NCBI RefSeq assembly: GCF_009906955.1
Contig: NZ_CP047656.1
Span: 3,223,001 to 3,287,000 of the forward strand
Source of the DNA: Paraglaciecola mesophila
GTDB lineage: Bacteria > Pseudomonadota > Gammaproteobacteria > Enterobacterales > Alteromonadaceae
DNA length: 64,000 bases
Reading direction: 5' to 3'
The notes beneath the pieces are model-generated. The model saw only the letters and a list, made by a program, of their open reading frames with translations, had not been told where the DNA came from and did not search any database. Below are positions 1 through 9,641 of this stretch, one piece after another. The position numbers were made by a program, and so were the translations under genes. How positions within the stretch are numbered: the stretch's first letter is position 1; the number at the start of each line of letters is the position of its first letter.

Positions 1-902
1 TAGGTCGAGTGGACTTTAAACTATCCCGGGCAGCAAACGGAATGCATATTGATTCACTGCGCTTAAATAACGACCATGGTCTCTTGTACGCCAGTGGCGA
101 TTGGTTATTTAACCAAAACGGCAGTCACACTAAAATAGAAGGTGAGTTTAGTAGTTCAGACTTCGGTTTATTTTTAAAGGGATTTAATTTTGACTCAGGC
201 ATCAAAGATTCAAAAGCTTCAGCCAAATTTAACTTAGATTGGCAGCGCGCACCGTTTGAGTTCGACTATGCGACGTTAAATGGCAACGTTGATTGGCGAC
301 TCAGTGACGGTTATTTAACCGAGGTCACCGATAAAGGCTCACGTATTTTTAGCTTGCTTAGTTTAGAGTCGCTGGTGCGTAAACTACGTTTAGATTTTCG
401 TGATGTATTCGCTCAAGGTTTTTTCTACGACAAAATGAAAGGGAGTTTTCAGGTTGCACAGGGTACGGTGGACACTCGTGATACGGTAGTGGATGGTGGC
501 GCTGGTGAGATCACCATGCAAGGTTACACTAATTTGAACACCCGAGAAGTGAATTACAATATTTCCTTTGCGCCTAAAGTGACATCCAGTTTACCCCTTA
601 TCGTCGCTTACATGGTTAACCCAGCGACGGCATTGGCAGCGTTAGCATTAGATCAGGTACTCACGTCAGCTAAAGTCATTTCTAATATCAAGTTTTCGTT
701 AACGGGCACCTTAGATGACCCTAAATTAGAAGAACTTGAGCGTGACAGTAAAGAAATTAGCTTACCAGCACAAACCAACCCTGCGCCTGTTGGTGCGCCT
801 AATGCTGGGCTTGCAATCGATCCGATTGGCCACAATACAGATATAAGTTTTCCACAAGATATAGACAAAGAGCGCTTAGCGCTGGAGGTATCAGATGGCT
901 AA
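1..902 (+). CDS. yhdP: YhdP family protein, C-terminal part (5' end outside window)
   Basis: The reading frame is open from the left edge of the window, so this is the last ~300 residues of a much longer protein; the GTG at 9 is not a start. The text resembles the AsmA-like C-terminal region of YhdP: repeated beta-strand segments, a DWRLSDGYLTEV stretch, and a conserved tail with SFAPKVTSSLPLIVAYMVNPATA followed by a short unstructured end. YhdP-type proteins are large inner-membrane-anchored envelope proteins proposed to carry phospholipids to the outer membrane. The stop codon overlaps the start of the next gene (ATG at 895), which suggests translational coupling with the amidohydrolase and tldD. 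The yhdP-amidohydrolase-tldD order is common in gammaproteobacteria. The family call rests on the C-terminal pattern and the context. Confidence 0.85.
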   Translation, partial: GRVDFKLSRAANGMHIDSLRLNNDHGLLYASGDWLFNQNGSHTKIEGEFSSSDFGLFLKGFNFDSGIKDSKASAKFNLDWQRAPFEFDYATLNGNVDWRLSDGYLTEVTDKGSRIFSLLSLESLVRKLRLDFRDVFAQGFFYDKMKGSFQVAQGTVDTRDTVVDGGAGEITMQGYTNLNTREVNYNISFAPKVTSSLPLIVAYMVNPATALAALALDQVLTSAKVISNIKFSLTGTLDDPKLEELERDSKEISLPAQTNPAPVGAPNAGLAIDPIGHNTDISFPQDIDKERLALEVSDG

Positions 903-1725
903 TCTTATTGCCCTACAAATGACGTCTACACCTGAGGTGACAGAAAATCTCGATTATGTTGAGCAGCAATTGGCTAAACTCACAGTCAACGAGCCCACCT
1001 TAGTGGTGTTGCCTGAATGTTTTGCTTGCTTTGGGGCTGGCGATAAGGTTTTACTGAGTATTGCTGAGGCTTTGGGCGAAGGGCCCATCCAGTCGCGTTT
1101 AATGCGTATGGCAAAGCAATATGGCGTATGGTTAGTGGCAGGTAGCATGCCGCTTCGAACCACTGTTCCTGACAAATTTACCGCGTCGTGTTTGCTGATA
1201 AATGATGCAGGTGAACGGGTGACTGAATATCAGAAAATACATTTGTTTGATGTGCAAGTAGCAGATAACACTAAGACCTATTGTGAGTCTAAGTACACCC
1301 AAGCGGGTAGTACATTGGTCAGTGTGAAAGACACACCATTTGGGCATTTAGGCTTAGCTATTTGTTATGATGTTCGCTTTCCTGGGTTATTTCAGGCCAT
1401 GGCTGAACACCAAGCATTGGATGTAATAGCGCTGCCGGCTGCCTTTACCCAAAAAACCGGTGAAGCCCATTGGCAGGCGTTAATAAAAGCGCGGGCAATT
1501 GAAAATCAGTGCTATTTAGTGGCAGCGGGGCAAACTGGTATTCACGCCAATCAGAGACAAACCCATGGTCATTCCTGTATTATTTCACCTTGGGGTGAAA
1601 CCTTAGCTGAAATACCACAGTCGGTAGGCGCGATCGACGCCCAGCTAGACCCAACCATAGTTAATCGAATTCGCCGGGATATGCCGGTCTATTCCCATAA
1701 TAAATTCAGGAGTTACCTTGTCTAA
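895..1725 (+). CDS. carbon-nitrogen hydrolase (nitrilase superfamily, Nit/omega-amidase-like)
   Basis: This 276-residue protein has the complete Glu-Lys-Cys catalytic triad of the nitrilase superfamily: E41 in [10 protein letters not shown]114 in YQKIHLFDV and C157 in [10 protein letters not shown]. Length and motifs fit the Nit branch, whose members hydrolyse small amides such as alpha-keto acid amides or deaminated glutathione. The exact substrate cannot be read from the sequence. The start overlaps the end of yhdP by 8 bases, and the end overlaps the TTG start of tldD by 8 bases, so the three genes form a tightly packed operon. The protein has no signal peptide and is probably cytoplasmic. 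Confidence 0.9.
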   Translation: MANLIALQMTSTPEVTENLDYVEQQLAKLTVNEPTLVVLPECFACFGAGDKVLLSIAEALGEGPIQSRLMRMAKQYGVWLVAGSMPLRTTVPDKFTASCLLINDAGERVTEYQKIHLFDVQVADNTKTYCESKYTQAGSTLVSVKDTPFGHLGLAICYDVRFPGLFQAMAEHQALDVIALPAAFTQKTGEAHWQALIKARAIENQCYLVAAGQTGIHANQRQTHGHSCIISPWGETLAEIPQSVGAIDAQLDPTIVNRIRRDMPVYSHNKFRSYLV

Positions 1726-3160
1726 TCTGGTTGAACAAAACCTGCTTACTGCCGCTAATCTCGACAGAGGTCATCTGGCCAATGCGTTAGATGCCATTTA
1801 TCAACATGATAATGACTTTGCTGATCTGTATTTTCAAGCAAGCCAGCATGAAACCTGGGTGTTAGAAGATGGCATCATCAAAGACGGCAGTTATAACGTC
1901 GAACGCGGTGTGGGTGTACGTGCCGTTAGCGGTGAAAAAACCGGTTTTGCTTACTCAGATGACATTAACCCTGAGGCATTGATGCAAGCGGCTACAGCCT
2001 CGCGCAATATTGCAAACGCGGGTGGTAAGCATAAAGTTAATGGCCTTAAAAGTATAAAGGTCGACGCTAAATATCATGCTGACAACCCGATTTTGGGTAT
2101 GCAAGATGAAGAAAAAATAGCGCTATTGCGTGCAGTAGATAGCTATATTCGCCAGCAAGAAACTGCACTTAGCCAAGTTGTGGTAAGTATTAGTGGCGTC
2201 TATGAAGAAGTATTGATCGCCGCCACTGATGGCACTTTCTGTACAGATATTCGCCCTTTAGTTCGATTAAATTGTTCTGTGTTGATGGAAAAAGACGCTC
2301 GTCGCGAACGAGGTAGTTCAGGGGCTGGTGGTCGCTATGCTTATGAGTATTTCCTTACGCAAGAAGACGGGCGCCCTCTGTACGAGAAAATTGCAGATGA
2401 AGCCATTCATATGGCACGTGTGAATATGCGTGCGGTGGCTGCCCCTGCTGGACAAATGCCAGTGGTATTGGGCAGTGGTTGGCCGGGTGTATTGCTTCAC
2501 GAGGCAGTAGGCCATGGCTTAGAGGGGGACTTTAATCGCAAAGGGGCATCTACTTTTAGCGGGCGTATGGGTCAACAAGTGGCATCTGAAGGTTGCACTA
2601 TTGTGGATGATGGCACACTGGCGAACCGTCGTGGGTCGTTGTCGGTCGATGATGAAGGCACACCGAGCCAATACAATGTATTGATTAAAGACGGCATTCT
2701 AACCGGTTACATGCAAGATAAGTTAAATGCACGTTTAATGGGTGTTAAGCCAACGGGTAACGGGCGTCGTGAGTCTTATGCACATTTACCTATGCCGCGT
2801 ATGACTAATACTTACATGCTAGGGGGGCAGTATGCGCCAGATGAAATTATATCGACTATCAAAAACGGTATTTATGCCCCTAACTTTGGTGGCGGTCAAG
2901 TAGACATCACCTCGGGTAAGTTTGTATTTTCTACCTCGGAAGCCTATTTAATTGAAAATGGTAAGGTGACTAAACCGATTAAGGGTGCAACGCTTATTGG
3001 AAATGGTCCAGAAGCCATGCAGAAGGTCTCTATGGTGGGCAATGACTTAGCATTAGATAAAGGTGTAGGGGTTTGTGGTAAAGACGGTCAGAGTGTGCCG
3101 GTGGGCGTAGGTCAGCCGACACTCAAAGTGGATGAGCTTACCGTTGGCGGCACAGCCTAG
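1718..3160 (+). CDS. tldD: metalloprotease TldD
   Basis: This 480-residue protein matches TldD in length and sequence. The zinc-binding motif HEAVGH is at residues 261-266, in the stretch [18 protein letters not shown]. TldD works as a heterodimer with PmbA/TldE, whose gene lies about 3 kb downstream here. In E. coli the complex matures microcin B17 and degrades the antitoxin CcdA. The chosen start is TTG at 1718, because an AGGAG ribosome-binding site sits at 1709-1713 and the N-terminus aligns with the family. It is the last gene of the yhdP operon and is followed directly by a strong hairpin terminator. Confidence 0.97.
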   Translation: MSNLVEQNLLTAANLDRGHLANALDAIYQHDNDFADLYFQASQHETWVLEDGIIKDGSYNVERGVGVRAVSGEKTGFAYSDDINPEALMQAATASRNIANAGGKHKVNGLKSIKVDAKYHADNPILGMQDEEKIALLRAVDSYIRQQETALSQVVVSISGVYEEVLIAATDGTFCTDIRPLVRLNCSVLMEKDARRERGSSGAGGRYAYEYFLTQEDGRPLYEKIADEAIHMARVNMRAVAAPAGQMPVVLGSGWPGVLLHEAVGHGLEGDFNRKGASTFSGRMGQQVASEGCTIVDDGTLANRRGSLSVDDEGTPSQYNVLIKDGILTGYMQDKLNARLMGVKPTGNGRRESYAHLPMPRMTNTYMLGGQYAPDEIISTIKNGIYAPNFGGGQVDITSGKFVFSTSEAYLIENGKVTKPIKGATLIGNGPEAMQKVSMVGNDLALDKGVGVCGKDGQSVPVGVGQPTLKVDELTVGGTA

Positions 3161-3187
3161 TTTTCTTTTTTGCTACCTTTACCGTAA

Positions 3188-3218
3188 TAAAAAATGGCGC
3201 GATTACGCGCCATTTTTG
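3188..3218 (+). terminator. rho-independent terminator after tldD
   Basis: An AAAATGGCGCG / CGCGCCATTTT stem with an ATTA loop is followed by T residues. It lies 28 bases past the tldD stop. The A-rich left side means it could also end transcription of the convergent lipoprotein gene on the other strand. Confidence 0.9.
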
Positions 3219-3240
3219 TATCTGCTGCTTTGGTAAGCGC

Positions 3241-5676
3241 TTAGTTCAAAGTCACTATTGCACTTGTTGCCGATTCGATCCCGCTAGGTGAGGTGATCAC
3301 CACACTCAATGTCGCTTGTGTGGTTTCAGTCACATCGTTCTCTAGCGTGAAAGTGGCACGTGATTCGGCGTTCACCGCTGTACTTGGCATGGTTAAGTTT
3401 GTTTGACCGCTCAGTTGACCAGCGCTAGTACTAACGACTATCGTTGAGCCGCTTGCAATAGGCTGGCGTGCGGTATCAGCGAAAACCAAGGTAAAGCTTT
3501 GAGTGGCGTTTCTAGGGATTGTTGATGAACCTGTCGTTCCTTGATAATTACTGGCGATGATGGCAGCACTATTATTAAGAATATCAATCTGTGCAGCCGA
3601 GCTAGACGTCACCAAAACTAAGGCGCGGCGCACATGAATGGTACTGGCTTCATCTACGCCGCAAGTCTCGCCAGAACATTGTGGGCCGTTAAAAAGGCCA
3701 TCTGGACCATCGAATTCTTCGTCACTATCGTAATCTAGGAAGATTTCTCCGTTGTCCCAGATATTATTTTCATTGTCATCCCGCCATGCTTCTCTCATAT
3801 CCACAAAGCCAGTTTGGCCGTATAAGCTTGTGCCGAAACCACTATCAGTGCCATCGTTAAAACCCAAACCATCTGCATCGTCGTAAATGTTGTTACCGTT
3901 ACTGTCGAACAAGGTTTCATGACCAATCGCCGTGGCTAATATCGTAATGCGATGATCCGGTACTGTGGGATTAGCACTCACCCAAGTGACAGAACACGCT
4001 CCAGATAGCGTAGTACAACTGCCGTCGATAGACCCACCTTCCGTTGAAAAGCTGACAGCGGTCCCATCAGGTACTGGATTATTAAACGTATCAGCCAAGC
4101 GGACGGTTAGGTTTACTTGCTGCTCGTTGATATCAAACGCTTCTGGGTTGCGGTTGTCAGCTGAGATGGTCATGCTGTTTTGATCTGGCAAGCCAGTACT
4201 AACCGATAGCAAATCAGATTGGGTGATAATTGTGTCACCGGACTCTGTCTCAACTTGCGCTGTTACACGCACCGAAGTAGGCACATCACCGGCAGTCACG
4301 CGAGTACTCACTTGACCCTGTGAATTGGTGAGGCCTGTCGTTGAAGAGAGTGTTAAACCACCGGTTTGGGTATTTAAGCTAAAGGCTACTTCTTGTTGTG
4401 CCAGCGGGTTGCCCAACGCGCCGTTGACCTGAAAAACCAAAGTAGAAACAGATGAGCTATTTTGTCCACCAGTGCCGCGCAGCACCAAAGAGCTAGGCTC
4501 TGCTGACACAAATGCCAAAGAACCAATAGATTCAGCCTGAATTGAAATTGTCTGAGACACGCTTAGCGTTGCGTTATTGACCACTACGGAGGCGACAATA
4601 GAATCGCTATTCCCATCTCCACCTGCGCAGCTTTGGTCTTCAAAAGTAGCGTTAGCCACACCGTTAATTGTGTTGACTAAGGTATCAATGGTGGCAAAGC
4701 CATCGGCGACACAATTAGAACTAAAGGTGACTGGCGTTTGGCTGAGTATGCGCTGGTCATTCTCATCCACCAATGCAATTGAGAGACCTAAAGTACCACC
4801 AGCGCTGATCTCTACATCGCCATCGGTGTTTCGGGTACTCACACCTAATTGATTTTCAACGAACACGCCATCTTCATCGAAATAGCCCAAGCGTATCACT
4901 TGCTCACTGATAGCACCGGCGGCTTGTATTTCATAGTTAAGTGAGCTAGCTAAATCTACATCATCGACGACTGCTATGGCCGTTGCCACACCAGCGCCAA
5001 TATCTGTGTCAGTGGCTGATAACGTGACCTGAGCGACACCATTGCTATCGGTTAAAGCTGAATCTGTATTTAAAGTGCCACGCTGTGCACTGAAGGTCAC
5101 AATAACACCGGCAACAGGGTCAGCATTTTCATCTAGGATTTGCGTCTGCAATTGCACTTCGGTATCGGCCTGAAAGCGGTTGACTACTTGTCCATTATTA
5201 AGCATAGCCATACTCACCACGGCTGTTTCACTGGCGGTGGTTGTGGTGCTTAAGTACTCATAGTTTTGCGTAGCACTTGTATCCTCATAGGTGGCACTTA
5301 ACTCAGCAGCACCGATTTCAGTGTTCTCGCTAGAGATAGTAATCTGAGCGACACCTTGGCTATCGGTCAATTTAGTGGTGCTCGACAGCGTCCCTAATGA
5401 GCCGCTAAAGGTCACTATTTCACCTTGTACTGGGTTACCGTCTTGTAACAATGTGGCTTCGATGCAGGCTACTTGACCCGAGGTGAAGCTTTGAGTAGGA
5501 GTTGAGCATTGGTCATCGAACGTAGATAGAGCTAGGGTATAGTTAGATGTGTCACTGCCTGCATCACCGCCTGAGCCAAATGGGTCATCACCATTGTCAC
5601 CAGACACCCCACCACCACAACTGGTTAACGCAAAAAGCGCTAGCCATACTATGTACTTCGGTAACCTAATACTCAT
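3241..5676 (-). CDS. Ig-like (Big_1/invasin type) lipoprotein with EF-hand-like loops
   Basis: This 811-residue protein starts with a lipoprotein signal: basic MSIRLPK, a hydrophobic core and lipobox LTSC with C20, then a Gly/Asp/Ser linker. The rest is a string of bacterial Ig-like repeats; at least four show the signature NGVAQVTLSA, DSQGVAQITIS or NSQGQVSTRV after a VTFS strand, as in Big_1/invasin domains. Around residues 588-660 an Asp/Asn-rich insert carries three 12-residue loops that fit an EF-hand (DSNGNNIYDDAD, DDNENNIWDNGE, DYDSDEEFDGPD). It is probably anchored in the outer membrane and exposed or periplasmic, with a structural or adhesive role. No enzyme domain is visible. It lies 5 bases downstream of darP on the same strand, so the two may be co-transcribed. 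Confidence 0.85.
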   Translation of the reverse strand: MSIRLPKYIVWLALFALTSCGGGVSGDNGDDPFGSGGDAGSDTSNYTLALSTFDDQCSTPTQSFTSGQVACIEATLLQDGNPVQGEIVTFSGSLGTLSSTTKLTDSQGVAQITISSENTEIGAAELSATYEDTSATQNYEYLSTTTTASETAVVSMAMLNNGQVVNRFQADTEVQLQTQILDENADPVAGVIVTFSAQRGTLNTDSALTDSNGVAQVTLSATDTDIGAGVATAIAVVDDVDLASSLNYEIQAAGAISEQVIRLGYFDEDGVFVENQLGVSTRNTDGDVEISAGGTLGLSIALVDENDQRILSQTPVTFSSNCVADGFATIDTLVNTINGVANATFEDQSCAGGDGNSDSIVASVVVNNATLSVSQTISIQAESIGSLAFVSAEPSSLVLRGTGGQNSSSVSTLVFQVNGALGNPLAQQEVAFSLNTQTGGLTLSSTTGLTNSQGQVSTRVTAGDVPTSVRVTAQVETESGDTIITQSDLLSVSTGLPDQNSMTISADNRNPEAFDINEQQVNLTVRLADTFNNPVPDGTAVSFSTEGGSIDGSCTTLSGACSVTWVSANPTVPDHRITILATAIGHETLFDSNGNNIYDDADGLGFNDGTDSGFGTSLYGQTGFVDMREAWRDDNENNIWDNGEIFLDYDSDEEFDGPDGLFNGPQCSGETCGVDEASTIHVRRALVLVTSSSAAQIDILNNSAAIIASNYQGTTGSSTIPRNATQSFTLVFADTARQPIASGSTIVVSTSAGQLSGQTNLTMPSTAVNAESRATFTLENDVTETTQATLSVVITSPSGIESATSAIVTLN

Positions 5677-5681
5677 ATTTA

Positions 5682-6209
5682 TTATCCGTCTATTGAAGAT
5701 TTAAGATATTTAAATAACTCACGAGCCGCCTTGGGCGGTTTATTATCCGCTTGTTGTTTTGCCGCCTGGCGAACCAACTGGCGTAATTTCTGACGTTCTA
5801 AAATAGGATGTTCTACTAGTACTTCTTCAATTGCGCTATCACCTTGGGCTATTAAGTTATCGCGCAGAATCTCTAATTTGTGAAATTTTTGATTGGTTTT
5901 TTGATGAGAAGCTTGAATTTGCAGTAGTGCTTGCTCAATTGGAACCACGTCCCGATGGCGCATTAATTTACCAATTAACTGTAATTGACGACGGTAACCT
6001 TCTTTTTTACGCAAAATCCGTCTTGCCAACATCACAGCATCGAGTAATTCCTGATCCATCGGGATTTTTGCTAGTGCTGTTGGGCTCAGATCCACTAAGG
6101 ATACCCCTAGCTTTTGCAAATCATTCATTTGATTTTTGATCTGCGTTTTACTCAGTTGAGTGTCTTCTTGTTCTACTTCAAATTCGTTTTTATCTGGAGA
6201 TACGGCCAT
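5682..6209 (-). CDS. darP: ribosome-associated protein DarP (YjgA/DUF615)
   Basis: This small, highly charged 175-residue protein (SKTQIKNQMNDLQKLG near the start, MRHRDVVPIEQAL in the middle, AARELFKYLKSSI at the end) matches the YjgA/DUF615 family, renamed DarP, which associates with late 50S ribosomal subunit precursors. It is divergent from pmbA, the same arrangement as E. coli yjgA-pmbA, which supports the call. It is cytoplasmic with no membrane segment. Confidence 0.92.
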   Translation of the reverse strand: MAVSPDKNEFEVEQEDTQLSKTQIKNQMNDLQKLGVSLVDLSPTALAKIPMDQELLDAVMLARRILRKKEGYRRQLQLIGKLMRHRDVVPIEQALLQIQASHQKTNQKFHKLEILRDNLIAQGDSAIEEVLVEHPILERQKLRQLVRQAAKQQADNKPPKAARELFKYLKSSIDG

Positions 6210-6317
6210 AACAATGTCTTTAATGGTACACTAGGAAAATATTGTAACCTTGTATTGGCGATTAATATAGTTAGTCGTTAGTCGCCCAAGGTAATCTCGT
6301 TTGATAGTGAAGGGTGT

Positions 6318-7643
6318 ATGCAGCAGCAATTAACGGATATCCAACAAATAGTCGAAGATGTACTTAAACTGGCCAAAGAGAAAGGCGCTACGCAAGCTGA
6401 AGCGAGCATGTCAAAGGTGAAAGGTATCGCCGTTTCCTCTCGTTTGAAAGAGGTTGAAACGGTAGAGTTTACAAACGATGGCGGATTAGGGATCACTGTC
6501 TACAAAGGTCAACGTAAAGGCAGTGCATCTACTGCTGATTTAAGCCTGGATGCATTGCGTTTAACCGTTGAAAAAGCCATCGAAATTGCCAAGTACACAG
6601 GGGAAGATGCCTGTTCAGGTTTAGCTGATAAAGAGCTAATGGCATTTGAGCCACAGGATCTTGATTTATTTCATCCTGTTGAGCTAGATACTGACTTTGC
6701 TATTGAGCAGGTCATTAAAGCCGAAACTGCAGCTTTAGGGTGTGACCCTCGCATTACCAATTCTGATGGCGCATCGTACAATGCGAACTTAGGCACCAAA
6801 GTGTACGGCAATAGTCATGGCTTAAATGTGGGGTACAACAGTAGCCGTTACAGCATGAGCTGTGTGGTTATCGGCGAGCAAGATGGCGACATGCAGCGCG
6901 ACTACAGCTACACAGTCGACCGCCAAGCTAATCTAATGGCAAGCCCAGAACAAATCGGTAAAGAATCGGCCGAGTTTACGCTAGCGCGTTTAGGTGCTCG
7001 CCAAATCAAAACGGCCAAGGTACCTGTTTTGTTTGACAAAGAAATCGCGTCAGGCCTTATTGGTCACTTTATCAGTGCTATCAGCGGCGGCAATTTATAT
7101 CGTAAATCGTCTTTTCTGCTGGATAAGCTCGGCGAGCAGGTTTTACCGAGTTGGTTTAATATCAGTGAGCGTCCGTTTATTATGCGCGGCTTAGCTAGCT
7201 CAGCATTTGACCATGAAGGTGTGCGCACCAAAGACTGCGAAATTGTGACTGACGGGGTGCTTAACCAATATTTACTGACCAGCTACTCAGCGCGTAAAAT
7301 GAAGATGCAAACCACTGGGCACGCCGGCGGCATTCATAACTGGCTAATTAAGTCCTCCGGGCAAAGCGACCAGCAAATGTTAGCCGAGCTAGGCACAGGT
7401 TTGTTGGTGACAGAGTTGATGGGCCAAGGTGTAAACGTGGTGACCGGTGATTACAGTCGCGGTGCCGCAGGGTTCTGGGTCGAAAACGGTGTGATTCAAT
7501 ACCCAGTACATGAAATCACCATTGCCGGCAATTTGGCTGATATGTTGAAAAACATTGTTGCAGTGGGCTCACAAATAGAACGCCGGGGCAGCATTCAAAC
7601 CGGCTCTATCTTAATTGATAACATGCAGGTCGCTGGCGACTAA
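6318..7643 (+). CDS. pmbA: metalloprotease subunit PmbA (TldE)
   Basis: This 441-residue homologue of TldD is the partner subunit of the TldD/E protease. It lacks the HEXXXH motif of TldD, as expected for PmbA, and carries the family blocks FDKEIASGLIGHFISAISGG, TGHAGGIHNWLI and GDYSRGAAGFWVENG. Start at ATG 6318. It is divergent from darP and about 3.2 kb from tldD, so the two subunits come from separate transcripts. A hairpin terminator follows. Confidence 0.96.
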   Translation: MQQQLTDIQQIVEDVLKLAKEKGATQAEASMSKVKGIAVSSRLKEVETVEFTNDGGLGITVYKGQRKGSASTADLSLDALRLTVEKAIEIAKYTGEDACSGLADKELMAFEPQDLDLFHPVELDTDFAIEQVIKAETAALGCDPRITNSDGASYNANLGTKVYGNSHGLNVGYNSSRYSMSCVVIGEQDGDMQRDYSYTVDRQANLMASPEQIGKESAEFTLARLGARQIKTAKVPVLFDKEIASGLIGHFISAISGGNLYRKSSFLLDKLGEQVLPSWFNISERPFIMRGLASSAFDHEGVRTKDCEIVTDGVLNQYLLTSYSARKMKMQTTGHAGGIHNWLIKSSGQSDQQMLAELGTGLLVTELMGQGVNVVTGDYSRGAAGFWVENGVIQYPVHEITIAGNLADMLKNIVAVGSQIERRGSIQTGSILIDNMQVAGD

Positions 7644-7661
7644 AACGTATTCTAAATTGAC

Positions 7662-7688
7662 AAAAGCTCACGCTATGTGGGCTTTTTT
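7662..7688 (+). terminator. rho-independent terminator after pmbA
   Basis: The stem AAAGCTCAC / GTGGGCTTT (one G-T wobble) with a 5-base loop is followed by a run of six Ts. It starts 19 bases past the pmbA stop. Confidence 0.85.
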
Positions 7689-7706
7689 CTGATTTAAATT
7701 CATTTT

Positions 7707-8819
7707 TTAACTGATTAAATCATGAATCTTATTCAGCGACGGCAAAGGTTGCGTCTCTTGATAGAATAGGCGATTCAAGCGCCCTAGCAGGTTAACGCTG
7801 CGCGTTGGATCGTGGGCCTTTTTGCGATGTTCGCTGGTAGTTTCTAAAAACTCCCAAGGTTTTAAGTTCCATGCGGCAATTTGCTTAGGTGTTGAGCCAA
7901 CCGCTGCAACAGTACTTAAGATACGCTCGGTTTTACTTTCGTTAGTGGCGATTAAATCGTTTTGATAAGTGTTTTCTAAAGGCGCTGCTATGGCTGCTAT
8001 CGTGCTGTCGATGGCATGCCAAATTTGATCATGTTCGAAGTCTTGGCCAATAGGGGCATAATACCCCATCACTTCCCATTCTAATTCAGCATTACCTTTG
8101 GCGATTGAGCCGCCAATTTCTGCTGAATAGGCCAAGTCTGGGCGGGCGCCTATGTTGTAAGCATCCACTGATAAACCCACACACACAGCGATATCACCGA
8201 AACGTTTAGGGGCGTAGTATATAGCTTCAAATGCAGCGCGTTTTACCCCCATCCAGCCATGCACTACGGGCTCATCCAGTGCAAATTGACGTACTTCATC
8301 TGGTAGGTCTTCACCGTATTTGTCGATAAATAAATGGGATGGATCCTGGGCTAAGTGCGCATCTTGTACCCAGACTTCGTACTCTTGGCGATTATCTGCC
8401 TTACCGCGGCTTTTTATGCCGTAGGACAGGTTTATGGGGCGGCAGATATCGCGGTTTTCACCGTCTTTATGAAAAAACTCTGAGCGAAAACGTTTGATGA
8501 ATGGTGCATCACTACCGGCAATGGCGGCTGTAGGATAACGAAAACCAATTTCACTTTTAGGGATGATATGAAAACCGGGAATACGCTTTTCAAGCTGACT
8601 TTTGACGCCGCGCAGTATCTCTACTTTGGGCACCACTATACTGCGTTCAGGCTCTATGGTTAGGCGACGTCCATCTGGTGTGATAAATTTTGGCGTTTTG
8701 TGAAACTCATGGTTGGTTAAACCCAGTTGCGTGACATAGTCGCCACGTAATAAGGCTAACTCAGAGAATAAAGCATCGTGATTTCTAATATGTTTAAACA
8801 ATGGGCGGTTGTCAGCCAT
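7707..8819 (-). CDS. uncharacterised cytoplasmic protein, 370 aa
   Basis: I do not recognise this family. The open frame is long, codon use matches its neighbours, and the ATG start at 8819 has a plausible leader, so it should be a real gene. The protein has no signal peptide or clear membrane segment. Visible blocks are a basic N-terminal half (TPDGRRLTIEPERSIVVPKV, RRKxF-like FIKRFRSEFFHKDGE), a central hydrophobic segment with FGDIAVCVGLSVDAYNIGARPDLAYSA, and a C-terminal EHRKKAHDPTRSVNLLGRLNR. It is a single gene between convergent pmbA and a divergent GST-like gene. No metal-binding or nucleotide-binding motif is evident. Confidence 0.75.
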   Translation of the reverse strand: MADNRPLFKHIRNHDALFSELALLRGDYVTQLGLTNHEFHKTPKFITPDGRRLTIEPERSIVVPKVEILRGVKSQLEKRIPGFHIIPKSEIGFRYPTAAIAGSDAPFIKRFRSEFFHKDGENRDICRPINLSYGIKSRGKADNRQEYEVWVQDAHLAQDPSHLFIDKYGEDLPDEVRQFALDEPVVHGWMGVKRAAFEAIYYAPKRFGDIAVCVGLSVDAYNIGARPDLAYSAEIGGSIAKGNAELEWEVMGYYAPIGQDFEHDQIWHAIDSTIAAIAAPLENTYQNDLIATNESKTERILSTVAAVGSTPKQIAAWNLKPWEFLETTSEHRKKAHDPTRSVNLLGRLNRLFYQETQPLPSLNKIHDLIS

Positions 8820-8988
8820 AGGTGCATTCTTCTCTATTGTGGGTTACTTTCACATTTCGCTTGTGGTCATAAATTTGATATTCCTGTTTGTTTATAAGGA
8901 TTTATAAGCAAAAATACAAGCGTTATAGGTGAGTATAAAGCCAGTTTTAACAGCCTCAATTTTTTGATTAAGTGTAAGGTAATTAAAG

Positions 8989-9603
8989 ATGAAAATTTAT
9001 GCGGATGCACAATCTGGCAATTGCTACAAAGTGAAATTAATGTGCGCGTTATTGAATATTGAGCACGAGTGGATCCATGTTGATATATTGGCCGGCGACA
9101 CCAATGCCCAAGCTTTTTTAGCCATGAACCCCAATGGCAAAATCCCTTTGCTTGCTCTGGATGATGGTCGTCATTTGTGGGAGTCGAACGCCATTATTAA
9201 TTATTTGGCCAGCGGCAGTGATTTACTCCCAACCGACGTCTTTGCCTTAGCCAAAGTGCAGCAATGGCAATTTTTCGAACAATATAGCCATGAACCTTAT
9301 ATTGCTGTGGCGCGTTTTATTGCCAAGTATCTGGGGTTACCCGAGAGTAAAAAAGCCGATTATCAAGCCAAGCAAACGGGTGGGCACAAGGCGCTAGCTG
9401 TCATGGAGTCACAATTAGCCCAGACACCCTTTTTAACGGGGCAGAGGGTCACGACGGCAGATGTTAGCTTGTATGGCTACACGCATGTAGCGCATGAAGG
9501 GGGTTTTGAACTGTCGCTGTATCCTAATGTACAGGCGTGGTTATCTCGTATCGAAGCTTTGCCCAATTACATCGCGATGGATGTAAGCGAGGGCAAAGCA
9601 TAA
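8989..9603 (+). CDS. glutathione S-transferase family protein
   Basis: This 204-residue protein has the two-domain GST layout. The N-terminal thioredoxin-like half has AFLAMNPNGKIPLLALDDG and the glutathione-binding WESNAIINYLA block. The helical C-terminal half has FLTGQRVTTADVSLYGYTHVA, with the N-capping box and hydrophobic staple of GSTs. The cytoplasmic enzyme probably conjugates or reduces small molecules with glutathione; the substrate is unknown. It is a single gene, divergent from the 370-aa orphan and convergent with nfeD. Confidence 0.9.
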   Translation: MKIYADAQSGNCYKVKLMCALLNIEHEWIHVDILAGDTNAQAFLAMNPNGKIPLLALDDGRHLWESNAIINYLASGSDLLPTDVFALAKVQQWQFFEQYSHEPYIAVARFIAKYLGLPESKKADYQAKQTGGHKALAVMESQLAQTPFLTGQRVTTADVSLYGYTHVAHEGGFELSLYPNVQAWLSRIEALPNYIAMDVSEGKA

Positions 9604-9641
9604 GCGGCAAAGTCTTGTACTGAGCGCTGAACGCCTAGCAC

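Noticed and set aside
5831..6139. 102-residue + strand open frame
   Set aside because: It lies antisense inside darP, which has a clear family match.
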